Assembly: GCF_000373965.1 (NCBI RefSeq)
Contig: NZ_KB892863.1
Coordinates: 215,991-279,990 of the forward strand
Length of the DNA: 64,000 nt
DNA from: Uliginosibacterium gangwonense DSM 18521
GTDB taxonomy: Bacteria > Pseudomonadota > Gammaproteobacteria > Burkholderiales > Rhodocyclaceae
Reading direction: 5' to 3'
The number at the start of each line of letters is the position of its first letter. Within the stretch, counting starts at the first letter, position 1. This document shows, piece after piece, positions 53,083 through 62,188 of the stretch. Made by a program: the position numbers and the translations under genes. Under the pieces are notes generated by a model. The model was not told the origin of the DNA, searched no databases, and saw only the letters and a program-made list of their open reading frames with translations.

Positions 53083-54282
53083 ATGGGATCGGAATCTGAA
53101 GTACTGTTGCTGTCGCCATTCTTTTTCCCGGAATTGATTTCTACCGGGAAATACAATACGTGCTTGGCTGAAGCGCTCGTGCTCCGTGGTGTCAGAGTGA
53201 GTGTGGTGTCTTCACATCCTTTGTTTCCGGCATGGAAGGTAATGCCTAGCCGGGACAAAATGGCAGGGGTATCGATCTTCCGGGGCGGGGAGTTTGTGCG
53301 CTACCCGGCTTCAACCTTTTTGCGTCGTGCTGTGTTGGAGACATGGTTTGCTTGGCATGTTGTGACGACCTGTCTCTCTCGTCGTATCAAGTCAGAGGTG
53401 GTAGTTCCTATCTTCCCACCCAGTCTGTTTTTTTGTGTATTGAGTGCATTTATTTCCCACCGTGTTCGTAAAGTAGGGGTGGTTCACGATCTGCAGGGGG
53501 TATATGCTGGGCAGGAGAAAGGCTTGCTCGCTAAGTGGGTAGGGGCTGCGATTCATGCGGTAGAGAAGCGTTGTTTTCAGTCATGCGATCGTTTGATTTT
53601 CCTATCTATGTCGATGCAAAATAGGGCTCTTTCAGAGTATGGGCTGTCGCCTAAAAAATGCGTAGTGTGCTATCCCTTTGTGGTGTTGCCAGAATTTTGC
53701 TCGGTTGGTGGAGGGAATTTGCGTCATCTATTCCCGCCGGAAAAAACACATATAGTATATTCCGGTGCATTGGGTAATAAGCAAAAACCGGATGGGCTAT
53801 ACACTTTCATGGTGGCTTTGATGAAGTCCGACAAAGATGTCCAATGCCATATATTTTCCGGCGGACCTCATTTCGAGAGGTTGAAGTCTTTGCACGGTTC
53901 GGATGGCACAGTAGACTTTCACGATTTGGTTTCTGGCGAAGATTTAGATGAGTTGTATTTGCGCTCCGACATTCAGCTCATTCCTCAGGAGTTGGGAACA
54001 GGGGATGGTTCCTTGCCATCGAAACTTCCGAATCTGATGGCAGCGGGTGTCCCGGTATTTGTGATTTGCGATGAGGGGAGCGAAGTTGGTTTGCTGGTCC
54101 AGAATGCTAATGCAGGGGCTGTCGTGCACACTTGGAACCCGCAAGAGTTGGTTGATACATTTGGCAAATTCAAACAGGCGCTGGCCGCGGAGACTCGGGC
54201 CGTACGGAAGGGCCGTCTGCAGCAATATGTAATCGATAAATTCAATATTGAACATGTTGTTCGCGAGATCTTGCGGAGCTGA
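53083..54282 (+). CDS. WcaI-like family 4 glycosyltransferase
   Basis: The 399-residue protein has LLLSPFFFPELISTGKYNTCLAEALVLRG, VPIFPPSLFFCVLS and VYSGALGNKQKPDGLYTF, which match the WcaI layout (colanic acid putative fucosyltransferase), and a C-terminal Rossmann domain with SKLPNLMAAGVPVFVICDEGSE. GGAAGGG precedes the ATG at 53083. The next gene begins 4 bp after its stop. Confidence 0.85.
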   Translation: MGSESEVLLLSPFFFPELISTGKYNTCLAEALVLRGVRVSVVSSHPLFPAWKVMPSRDKMAGVSIFRGGEFVRYPASTFLRRAVLETWFAWHVVTTCLSRRIKSEVVVPIFPPSLFFCVLSAFISHRVRKVGVVHDLQGVYAGQEKGLLAKWVGAAIHAVEKRCFQSCDRLIFLSMSMQNRALSEYGLSPKKCVVCYPFVVLPEFCSVGGGNLRHLFPPEKTHIVYSGALGNKQKPDGLYTFMVALMKSDKDVQCHIFSGGPHFERLKSLHGSDGTVDFHDLVSGEDLDELYLRSDIQLIPQELGTGDGSLPSKLPNLMAAGVPVFVICDEGSEVGLLVQNANAGAVVHTWNPQELVDTFGKFKQALAAETRAVRKGRLQQYVIDKFNIEHVVREILRS

Positions 54283-54286
54283 GTAT

Positions 54287-55294
54287 ATGGCTGAAAAATT
54301 TAGAACTTGCGTGATTTTCGGCGGGACCGGTTTTATCGGAAGCCATCTTGCTTTGTTTTTGACGACACATCACTTGGCAGAACGTGTTGTATTGGCAGAT
54401 ATTGCACCAATGCGCCATGATTTTGAGTTCGATCTGCGACTTGTAGAATATGTTGAATTGGATGTTCGATCTAGTATTGATCGGTGGATTCTTCCAGAAT
54501 CGACTGATTTGATAGCTAATTTTGCTGCGATACATCGTGAGCCAGGGCATGCGTTGCACGAGTATTACGAAACAAACTTGCCTGGAGCGGACAATGTATG
54601 TGCGTGGGCTGATAGAGTCGGGTGTAATAAATTGATTTTTACGAGTAGTATTGCGCCCTATGGTCCAACGGAAGAGCCAAAAACGGAGGAGTCGATTCCT
54701 ACACCAGTGTCTGGATATGGTGGCTCGAAGCTTGCTGCCGAAAAAATACATATAGCATGGCAGAGATCGAAGCAAGAGCGTTGTCTCGTAATTGTTCGTC
54801 CAGGTGTAGTGTTTGGCCCTGGAGAACGGGGTAATGTTACTCGATTGATACAGGCAACGTTGAAGCGTTACTTTTTTTTTCTGGGAAATCGTCACACTCG
54901 TAAGGCGGGTGGGTATGTCAAAGAACTTGTTAACTCAATGCTTTGGGCGCTTGATCGTTTGCCGGAAAGCGGGGGCGCTTTCTTGTTCAATTTTTGCTTG
55001 CCACAAACTCCGACTGTGCAGGATTATGTTGTGACGACTTGTAACGTAGCAGGTGTCACAAGGTTTGTTCCAAGTGTTCCTTATACTTTTTTGCTGGCTG
55101 CGTCCTACCTCATTGAGGGCCTGTCTCGTGTGTTCGGTGTGGAGCAGCCAGTCAGTCCGATACGAATTCGTAAGCTTGTCCGTTCCAACAACATTGAGCC
55201 TGCAGTACTCAAACGCGAGGGATATGTGTACATGTATTCCCTTGAGGCGGCCATGTCTGATTGGAAGGCTGATCGCCCAGATGAGTGGTGCTAA
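54287..55294 (+). CDS. NAD-dependent sugar epimerase/dehydratase
   Basis: The 335-residue extended SDR protein has the NAD motif VIFGGTGFIGSH near its start, FAAIHREPGH, FTSSIAPYG and the YGGSK catalytic pair. It is similar in form to UDP-glucose 4-epimerase-like or nucleoside-sugar reductase proteins. The product sugar cannot be told. It ends the first polysaccharide cluster. Confidence 0.85.
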   Translation: MAEKFRTCVIFGGTGFIGSHLALFLTTHHLAERVVLADIAPMRHDFEFDLRLVEYVELDVRSSIDRWILPESTDLIANFAAIHREPGHALHEYYETNLPGADNVCAWADRVGCNKLIFTSSIAPYGPTEEPKTEESIPTPVSGYGGSKLAAEKIHIAWQRSKQERCLVIVRPGVVFGPGERGNVTRLIQATLKRYFFFLGNRHTRKAGGYVKELVNSMLWALDRLPESGGAFLFNFCLPQTPTVQDYVVTTCNVAGVTRFVPSVPYTFLLAASYLIEGLSRVFGVEQPVSPIRIRKLVRSNNIEPAVLKREGYVYMYSLEAAMSDWKADRPDEWC

Positions 55295-55850
55295 GGTGGT
55301 AGCAATACAATTTGGACATCATTGTCTCTTCCTGCGGTGAGTCTTCAATACATATACCTAATAAAAACTATTTCATGCATTTGTGGCGGTCGAATATTTG
55401 CAGTGAGCACGTTGCATTGTTCTTTAGTCTTTTTCTGCTGTAGGTAGATAGGTGGATTTGATGGAATGAGTTTGGTGCATGTCTTGAGATTTTCTGGTGT
55501 GTTGGATTGTACGAGTGAATCTGGTTATTTTGAGTTGTTAATCATTGCGCAAATCGAGATATAGAGTCTCGTTGATTTTTCTATAAGGCATTTAACGGCC
55601 ACTGAATAGTGGAGGATGGGCCTTCGACAATAGTCTCATACGAGTACTTCATATGTGGTCAAAAAGCATTTTACATTTGAGGCGAATAGCGTCGCCGATT
55701 GATTCATGGAGGTATTTCTTCGAACTATTGAAACGAATTTAATAATTCTATTGAGATGGAGTATGCGTAGATTTGTACGAAAGTCTGTATTTTATGATGA
55801 GTAATCAGGTGCTAGACTGGTTATAAATGTGTGGCCTTTAAGGAGGCATT
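55295..55850. other. 556-bp AT-rich intergenic stretch between the two EPS clusters
   Basis: No gene is supported on either strand. A small hairpin CGAGA-7-TCTCG followed by TTGATTTTT (55555-55579) may end the first cluster. A perfect CCACT-GAAT-AGTGG palindrome (55599-55612) lies about 240 bp before the next gene and resembles, in form and centre, the palindromes before the pilin genes. The promoter of the second cluster should lie in the last 200 bp. Confidence 0.5.
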
Positions 55851-56303
55851 ATGTTAATCGTCAAGAAACTTTCATTGCTTGCCCTAGCCATAATGGCTTC
55901 TACAGTAGCCGTCAATATTGCTGCTGCGGCAGATACCCCAACCCAACAGTCAGTCGATCAGCAGGTGGCAGCAAGCCTGAAATCTGGCATGACGGCGCAG
56001 CAGATTGTTGTTGCCCTGAAGGCTGGTGGTGTCGATGTTAGTTTGATTGCAGCGGCGTTGCTGAACGCCAAAATTCCTGCTGTACAAGCACAAAATGCCC
56101 TGCTGTCCGCTGGAGAACCCTCTCAACAGGTATTCAATGCACTGGTTGCGGCAGGTGCTGACCCGATCAATTTGCTGCCACCGACTGCAGCAGGCCCGGC
56201 ACCGGGTCCATCGGCCGCTGGCGTAACGACGGGGGGGACAACCGCTCCTGCCATCACGGCCCCTTCTTTTGGCGGTGGCGGTGGTGGCGCAAGCCGTAGC
56301 TAA
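55851..56303 (+). CDS. Secreted Ala/Gly-rich protein of unknown function (150 residues)
   Basis: A signal peptide (LSLLALAIMASTVAVNIAAAA) is followed by an Ala-rich helical domain made of imperfect repeats: SGMTAQQIVVALKAGG, LIAAALLNAKI, QAQNALLSAGEPSQQVFNALVAAGADP. A Pro/Gly/Thr-rich tail ending FGGGGGGGASRS follows. It is preceded by AAGGAGG. I know no function; proteins of this look occur beside EPS genes in related bacteria. The tail could be surface-exposed or aggregate. A terminator follows, so it may be strongly and separately expressed. Confidence 0.7.
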   Translation: MLIVKKLSLLALAIMASTVAVNIAAAADTPTQQSVDQQVAASLKSGMTAQQIVVALKAGGVDVSLIAAALLNAKIPAVQAQNALLSAGEPSQQVFNALVAAGADPINLLPPTAAGPAPGPSAAGVTTGGTTAPAITAPSFGGGGGGASRS

Positions 56304-56330
56304 CCAACAAAGGTGTGCTGGGGGCTGCGG

Positions 56331-56358
56331 ATGGCGGCTTAGGCTGCCATTTTGTTGT
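56331..56358 (+). terminator. Intrinsic terminator after the Gly-rich protein gene
   Basis: ATGGCGGC (56331-56338) pairs with GCTGCCAT (56343-56350), one G-T wobble, loop TTAG, followed by TTTTGTTG. It lies 27 bp after the stop codon and 35 bp before the next start, so part of the transcription probably ends here. Confidence 0.65.
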
Positions 56359-56384
56359 AATCGGGTTTAAATTCGGGAGCCTGC

Positions 56385-57788
56385 ATGGCCAGTGATGGTG
56401 CGTGGAGAATATGCTTTCGGTATGGTGCGGATCGGTGGGTATTCTTCAACTTTCTGGTTCTTCTCTTTTGGGCACCGTTGCCTTTGGCAAGTAATCGAAC
56501 TTGGGCCCTAGGCTTGTTAGCAGTGAGCATGATATTCCTGTTTGCCGCACTGTGCATCGCCCGATTGTGGCGCGCGGAGTCAATCTTCACCTGTTTAGGT
56601 GTTGGAACTTGGCCACTGGCGTGTCTGTGTTTGTTCGCGTTGTGGCTGGCTTTGCAGTGGAGCGGTGTTATACCGGGTTTGGAAACAGCGGACGCATTCA
56701 ATACGCTGCAATATTTGCTTGCCACGCTTACTTATGTTGCAGCATTTTCTTTAGTGCTGCTATTGGTAAAGAGTTCGGCACACGTACGCTGGCTTATGGC
56801 TGTCATTCTTGCCTCTGGAGTCAGTCAGGCACTCATTGCAATTGGTCTCTTCGCTTCACGGGCGACATATATCTTTCTGTTCATGCCATTTACACAGGGC
56901 ACGCGCGCAACAGGGACGTTCGCTAATTTCGATCATTTGGCCGGATATATGGAGTTATGTATCCCTGCTGGGGTGGGGCTGATGCTTGCCCACATGGGCA
57001 GTGGCGAGAACAAAACTCTAAATCGGCGTGAGCATATGGTCAATGTACTGAAGTTTATGATGTCGGGCAAGATGTTGGTACGTCTAATGCTGGTAATTAT
57101 GGTGATTGCGTTGGTTTTGACGAGATCACGCATGGGGAGTGTGGCGTTTTTTACTTCAATGCTAGTGATTGGTGGGATCGCTATGTTGCGTAACCCACGT
57201 TTGCGAATAGCTGCTTTCTGGTTGATATTGAGTCTGATTGTGATCGACGTTGTCGTTATCGGGCAGTGGGTCGGGATCGATCATGTTGTGGAACGTTTGC
57301 AGAATACCGCTTTGGATAATGAGCACGCTCGGGGAGAGGAAACTGTTGAGCAGCGTTCCCAAACACCCCGTCAGGCCTTTGGCATGGTGATAGAGCGGCC
57401 ACTCAGTGGATTTGGGGCAGGTAGTTTTTATACCGTATTTCCCAGGTTCAAGAGTGCCGACAAGAACTCGTTCTGGGATCATGCTCACAACGATTATGTA
57501 CAGTTGGCTGCAGAAACGGGGCTCGTTGGCTTGGGATTATTAGCCACAATGGTATTAATGACAATCGCACGGATCTTAATATTATGGAAAGAACATGAGC
57601 CGAGAATCAATCGCGGTGTTGCTTTCGGTGTTGCGATGGCCATCTGTGCACTACTGATTCATAGTTGGGTGGATTTCAATCTGCAGATCCCGGCGAACGC
57701 CTTGGTATTTTGTGTTTTGTTGGCCGTGGTTTGGGTGTTGGTTCCGCACACAGCCGCTACCAAGGAGGTCATCAATGATATTGGTTGA
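56385..57788 (+). CDS. O-antigen ligase/Wzy-type polymerase
   Basis: The 467-residue protein has about 11 membrane helices and the Wzy_C/O-antigen-ligase motif: TRSRMGSVAFF, a periplasmic loop with RQAFGMVIERPLSGFGAGSFYTVFPRF and HAHNDYVQLAAETGLVGLGL. The HAHND..ETG segment is characteristic of the ligase family. It heads the second export cluster. GGGAG precedes the ATG at 56385. It would polymerise or transfer a lipid-linked glycan. Confidence 0.88.
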   Translation: MASDGAWRICFRYGADRWVFFNFLVLLFWAPLPLASNRTWALGLLAVSMIFLFAALCIARLWRAESIFTCLGVGTWPLACLCLFALWLALQWSGVIPGLETADAFNTLQYLLATLTYVAAFSLVLLLVKSSAHVRWLMAVILASGVSQALIAIGLFASRATYIFLFMPFTQGTRATGTFANFDHLAGYMELCIPAGVGLMLAHMGSGENKTLNRREHMVNVLKFMMSGKMLVRLMLVIMVIALVLTRSRMGSVAFFTSMLVIGGIAMLRNPRLRIAAFWLILSLIVIDVVVIGQWVGIDHVVERLQNTALDNEHARGEETVEQRSQTPRQAFGMVIERPLSGFGAGSFYTVFPRFKSADKNSFWDHAHNDYVQLAAETGLVGLGLLATMVLMTIARILILWKEHEPRINRGVAFGVAMAICALLIHSWVDFNLQIPANALVFCVLLAVVWVLVPHTAATKEVINDIG

Positions 57789-57848
57789 TACCGCAACAAG
57801 GTGGATCAGTACCTCAAAGGTTTACGGCTTAGAGAATGAGAGGGCAGC

Positions 57849-59147
57849 ATGCAATCCAACAATCGCATTCATATCGCAGTAGCCACATTGTTTTCCCTGG
57901 GTGCGGGGGGGGCCATGGCGGCCGAGGCCGAAACGGCCTCAGTACCCTCAGCCTATTCTGCGGTACCCAACTCGTCGAATGTGCTTTCTGGTAACGCATT
58001 TGAATCATCCGGAATACCTATAGCCAAGACCCGAACGCCACATCCTTTGAGGATTGCTGACGGGGTTGATTTGTTTGCGGACGCAGAGTTTGACGCAGGC
58101 TACGATAGCAACGTAAAACAGTCTTCCCGCGGGAATGAAGTAGGGTCGTTGCTATTCCGGATACGGCCGACCATATCTGCACAGGCAGCCTATCGTGCTG
58201 ACCGTTATGTTTTGTCATATCTAGGGGATTATGTTCGCTATCCCAGCTATGATCCAAACAGCTTAGGACAAAACGATTTGATACTTGGTGCGCAAAACGT
58301 TTTTACTGGGCGTGCCGGACTTGCTTGGCAGCTTTCTGCAGGGGATCATTATGACCCTATTGGTTCGACAGATCGTACAAATAACGGTACGGTGGCGGAT
58401 CACTATCGTACTTATGCCGCCAACACAACGTTTCGCTACGGAGCCGAGGAGGCTACCGGACGTGTGGAGCTTGATGCAGGCATTGGATCGAAACGCTATC
58501 TGAATGACCGTATCAACACTGAATCTGCTGATGTTGACAACATGAATTTAGGGGCGCGTTTTTACTATAAGATCGCACCAAAGACCCGCCTGCTGACAGA
58601 AGTTCGGCGCACAACCTTTGATTATAAGCACGATACCCGCCTGCTGCAGAATACTGATATGCGCTATTTGCTCGGGGCCAGTTGGGATGCGACGGCGGTA
58701 CTGGCAGGGTCGGCCAAGGTCGGTTTGCAAGCCAAGAATTATGTTCATGACGAAGTAAACCCTGATTATAAGGGCCTGTCTTGGGAAGCGGCTCTGCGCT
58801 GGAAGCCACTCACCTATAGCTCTTTCGATCTTATTTCAGGTCGTGCGGCAAGCGATCCGAGCGGGAGCTCTTCCGGGGTGCCTATCACAAAAAATCTCAG
58901 TTTAGCTTGGAATCATGATTGGATGGATTATGTACACAGCAAGCTATCAGCTGGACGTCAGCGTACGCGTTACACCATAAGTGGGCGCAAGGACGTGGAT
59001 GATGTTTATTCTGCAAGCATTATGTATGACATGCGCCGTTGGTTGGGATTGGGGGCCGAATTTACGTTTTCCCACCGCAATTCGAATGACGATACTTTAG
59101 ATTATATACGTCGCCAAACGATCGTGAAAATACAGGCGTCATTCTAA
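57849..59147 (+). CDS. epsL: EpsL-like outer-membrane beta-barrel protein
   Basis: The 432-residue protein has a signal peptide (AMAAEAE) and a beta-rich body with repeated tyrosine-rich strands (YVLSYLGDYVRYPSY, NTTFRYGAEEATGRVELDAG) ending VKIQASF, a typical barrel terminus. It resembles the EpsL/BBP2-type barrel proteins in betaproteobacterial EPS (often exosortase-linked) clusters. It may help secrete the polysaccharide across the outer membrane. Confidence 0.8.
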   Translation: MQSNNRIHIAVATLFSLGAGGAMAAEAETASVPSAYSAVPNSSNVLSGNAFESSGIPIAKTRTPHPLRIADGVDLFADAEFDAGYDSNVKQSSRGNEVGSLLFRIRPTISAQAAYRADRYVLSYLGDYVRYPSYDPNSLGQNDLILGAQNVFTGRAGLAWQLSAGDHYDPIGSTDRTNNGTVADHYRTYAANTTFRYGAEEATGRVELDAGIGSKRYLNDRINTESADVDNMNLGARFYYKIAPKTRLLTEVRRTTFDYKHDTRLLQNTDMRYLLGASWDATAVLAGSAKVGLQAKNYVHDEVNPDYKGLSWEAALRWKPLTYSSFDLISGRAASDPSGSSSGVPITKNLSLAWNHDWMDYVHSKLSAGRQRTRYTISGRKDVDDVYSASIMYDMRRWLGLGAEFTFSHRNSNDDTLDYIRRQTIVKIQASF

Positions 59148-59231
59148 TAATGATTATTTTTTACTTTACTATATAAATGGATGCTCTCACTTCATGAGTG
59201 CGACACCTATCACAACAATTTAGGGGTACCG

Positions 59232-59822
59232 ATGCTCTCATTTGTTCGTACGTTGAGCGTTTCAGCATTTGTTCTATGGAGTTTGATAGCGGTGGCTCAG
59301 GTACGAGAGCCGGAAAACGTTCTTCCAGCCAGTGTTTTGCTTCCTCCCGCTCAATTCCTTTCCAGTTACCGACTCGGTGCGGGTGATGTTGTATCGATTC
59401 GGGTCTTTGGTGAGGACGATCTGAGTATTGAGAAAGTACGCCTGACCGATGGGGGGTCGATTTTCATGCCCAATCTAGGCGAATTGGTTGTACGGGGAAA
59501 AACGCTTGGCGAAGTTGAGAAGATGGTGGTGGAAGGCTTGAGCGGGCGAATACTCATCAATCCCAAGATATCGGTATCGGTAGATGAATACCGCCCCTTT
59601 TTCATTAACGGCATGGTCGATAAACCTGGGGGGTACCCCTTTCAACCCGGACTCACGATTCGCAAAGCGGCCTCACTGGCTGGTGGCTTTAAGGAACGCG
59701 CCTCTTTGAACAAACTGTTTGTGATTCGAGGAGATGATCCTCAACAACGTCAGTACAAGGTGGAACTGAATACGCCAATCTATCCAGGTGACATTGTTAC
59801 CGTGGAAGAGAGCTTCTTCTAA
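59232..59822 (+). CDS. epsE: Polysaccharide export protein (Wza/EpsE type)
   Basis: The 196-residue protein has a signal peptide (VLWSLIAVAQ), a polysaccharide export (PES) domain (YRLGAGDVVSIRVFGEDDLS...VRLTDGGSIFMPNLGELVVRGKTL) and an SLBB domain (FINGMVDKPGGYPFQPGLTIRKAASLAGGF). It is short compared with E. coli Wza (about 380) and lacks a lipobox and the C-terminal pore helix, like EpsE proteins of related clusters. AGGGG precedes the ATG at 59232. Confidence 0.9.
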   Translation: MLSFVRTLSVSAFVLWSLIAVAQVREPENVLPASVLLPPAQFLSSYRLGAGDVVSIRVFGEDDLSIEKVRLTDGGSIFMPNLGELVVRGKTLGEVEKMVVEGLSGRILINPKISVSVDEYRPFFINGMVDKPGGYPFQPGLTIRKAASLAGGFKERASLNKLFVIRGDDPQQRQYKVELNTPIYPGDIVTVEESFF

Positions 59823-59887
59823 GGCGCGGTGCTTTCTATTGATGCCGACGGCAACGGATTGATGAATACAACGAGGTTTGTCTCACT

Positions 59888-62140
59888 ATGAATCAGAATG
59901 CACAGATTGCGCCCGAAGCAGAACAGCCATTCGTGTCTGTAACAGGAGGACTATCCGAAGAGAGTAAGCTTGAATTGCTTGAATATTGGCGCAGTATCAC
60001 CAAGCGAAAATGGGCCATTTTGGCGCTTGGGTTGGCTGTGGCGCTGTTGGCCGGGGCTGTCGTCTATTCGCTTACTCCGGTGTATCGAGCGACGACCACC
60101 GTATTGATTGAGCAGAACAAGAACAAGGTTCTGTCGATTGAGGATGTGTATACTGGTTTTTCGCAAGAGAAGGAGTACTACCAGACCCAAGTTGAACTCA
60201 TGAAATCGCGCGATGTGGCGAGCCGCGTGGTACGAGGGATGCGCTTATGGTCGAATCCGGAATTCGACCCACGTAAGCCAGATAAGAGTCTGCTCGGTCA
60301 GATCAAGGTGGCATTGGGGATTGAGGCCGAAGAAACTGTTTGGACCGAAGACAAGCTGGTTGATGTGGTGGTGGGGCGGTTTTCCAAGCAGCTGTTCGTG
60401 GAGCCTATACGCCTGAGCCAATTGGTGAAGGTGAGCTTTGAATCCGAAGATAAACAGCTCGCTCCCAAGATTGCCAATGCGGTGGCAGATGCGTATATCA
60501 TGGCGGATCGCGAAGCCAAGTTCAAGATGACGCAACAAGCTAACACTTGGCTGCAAGATCGGACCCAAGGGCTGCGTGAGAAGTTGGCAGCCTCTGAGCA
60601 GGCTTTGCAGACTTATCGGGACAAGCAAGGAATCGTGAATCTTTCCGGGTCGGTGCAGACCATGATCGGGCAACAAATTGGCGATGTCACCCAGAAACTG
60701 GTTGAAGCCAAGGCCCATCGCGCTGAGGCTGAGAGCGCCTACCGTCAGATGAAGACGGTTAAGGACGGCGACTATTCTACCGTTCCAGCAGTAATCCATC
60801 ATCCTGCAGTACTGGAGGCGAAACGTGCGGAGGGCGTCGCATCCCAAAAGGTTGCAGAGTTGCAGCAGCGCTATGGCACTGAACACCCGAAGATGGTTCA
60901 AGCCCTCTCAGAACTGAAGGCGACTCGAGACAATCTCACTCGCCAAATGCAGGTGGTCGCAGAGAGTTTGAGCCGGGATTATGAATCGGCGGTGGCGACA
61001 GAAAAGGCATTGGACGGTGCATTGAATTCGGCCCGGGGTACGGTGCAGAACGTCAACCGTCAGGAATTCCAGCTTGGGGTTCTGGAGCGTGAAGTCGCAT
61101 CGAACAAGCAGCTCTACGACATGTTTATCAGTCGTGCCAAGGAAACGCATGAAAGTACCGACTTGCAAAGCGCGGTGGCACGCATTGTAGATGCGGCAGT
61201 CATACCACGCCTGCCGGCAAAGCCTAACAAGAGCCAGGTGATTGGCATCGCATTGGTACTGGGGCTTTTTGCGGGTGTGTTGATCTCGTTGCTGCTGGAT
61301 AAGCTTGATAATACGGTCAAGGGCATCGAAGATGCGGAACGCCGTTTTCATGTCCCAGTACTCTCGGCCCTGCCAGAATTGGGTTCGGAAGTCGGCAAGA
61401 ATGCTATGACCATGTTCCTGCACAAACCTGAATCCCATCTGGCTGAAGCGGTGCGGACCGCGCGTACGGGGATTTTGCTATCTGATCTGGATGCAAAAAG
61501 TCGTGTTATTGTCGTGACCTCAAGCATACCGAACGAGGGTAAGACCACGATTACTTCAAACCTAGCGCTGGCTCATGCGCAGGCGAAGAAGACGCTGCTG
61601 ATTGATGCAGACATGCGTCGCCCACAGATTGCACATCGCCTGGAGTTACCGCCCGGGGTCAAGGGGCTATCCAATCTGGTAGCTGGTACAGCGGCACTGG
61701 AAGAATGCATACATCATGTCAAAGGATCTTCATTGACCGTCATGCCAGTAGGGGACATCCCTCCCAATCCTTTAGAGCTATTACTTTCCCAGCGCTTCCG
61801 CGATACCTTGGAACAACTGGGAAATCAATACGAAATCATATTCCTAGATACGCCTCCTGTTGAACTGGTAAGTGATGCTTTGGTTATTGCTCCGCTCGCT
61901 ACCAGCACACTCTTTGTTGTGCGCGCGATGGAAACGCCTTATCCACTGGTTCGTAAGGGATTGGTACGCTTGCAGCGTGCAGGCGGCAAGGTCTTAGGCG
62001 TTGTTCTAAATCACCTCGATTTTGCCAAAGCTCAGCGCTACTATGGCGAGTATTCCGGCTATGGTCAGAAAGGCTACAAATATGGCTATGACTATGGCTA
62101 CGGTTATGCGCAGAAAGAGACGGAAAAGAGCGTAGCATAG
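59888..62140 (+). CDS. wzc: Wzc-type polysaccharide co-polymerase with BY-kinase domain
   Basis: The 750-residue protein has a Wzz domain with N-terminal span (about 40-60), long periplasmic coiled coil (210-420), a second span (448-470, after the PNK motif) and a cytoplasmic bacterial tyrosine kinase. The kinase shows Walker A SSIPNEGKTT (545-554), Walker A' LLIDADMRRP (570-579) and Walker B IIFLDTPPV (650-658). The C-terminal tyrosine cluster (YYGEYSGYGQ..YGYDYGYGY, 718-740) is autophosphorylated in the family. It controls chain length and export and is reset by the PHP phosphatase encoded next. Confidence 0.95.
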   Translation: MNQNAQIAPEAEQPFVSVTGGLSEESKLELLEYWRSITKRKWAILALGLAVALLAGAVVYSLTPVYRATTTVLIEQNKNKVLSIEDVYTGFSQEKEYYQTQVELMKSRDVASRVVRGMRLWSNPEFDPRKPDKSLLGQIKVALGIEAEETVWTEDKLVDVVVGRFSKQLFVEPIRLSQLVKVSFESEDKQLAPKIANAVADAYIMADREAKFKMTQQANTWLQDRTQGLREKLAASEQALQTYRDKQGIVNLSGSVQTMIGQQIGDVTQKLVEAKAHRAEAESAYRQMKTVKDGDYSTVPAVIHHPAVLEAKRAEGVASQKVAELQQRYGTEHPKMVQALSELKATRDNLTRQMQVVAESLSRDYESAVATEKALDGALNSARGTVQNVNRQEFQLGVLEREVASNKQLYDMFISRAKETHESTDLQSAVARIVDAAVIPRLPAKPNKSQVIGIALVLGLFAGVLISLLLDKLDNTVKGIEDAERRFHVPVLSALPELGSEVGKNAMTMFLHKPESHLAEAVRTARTGILLSDLDAKSRVIVVTSSIPNEGKTTITSNLALAHAQAKKTLLIDADMRRPQIAHRLELPPGVKGLSNLVAGTAALEECIHHVKGSSLTVMPVGDIPPNPLELLLSQRFRDTLEQLGNQYEIIFLDTPPVELVSDALVIAPLATSTLFVVRAMETPYPLVRKGLVRLQRAGGKVLGVVLNHLDFAKAQRYYGEYSGYGQKGYKYGYDYGYGYAQKETEKSVA

Positions 62141-62188
62141 GCGATCGGAAAAGTTATGCGTTAATGTCAAACACATGGGTTTTGAGCA

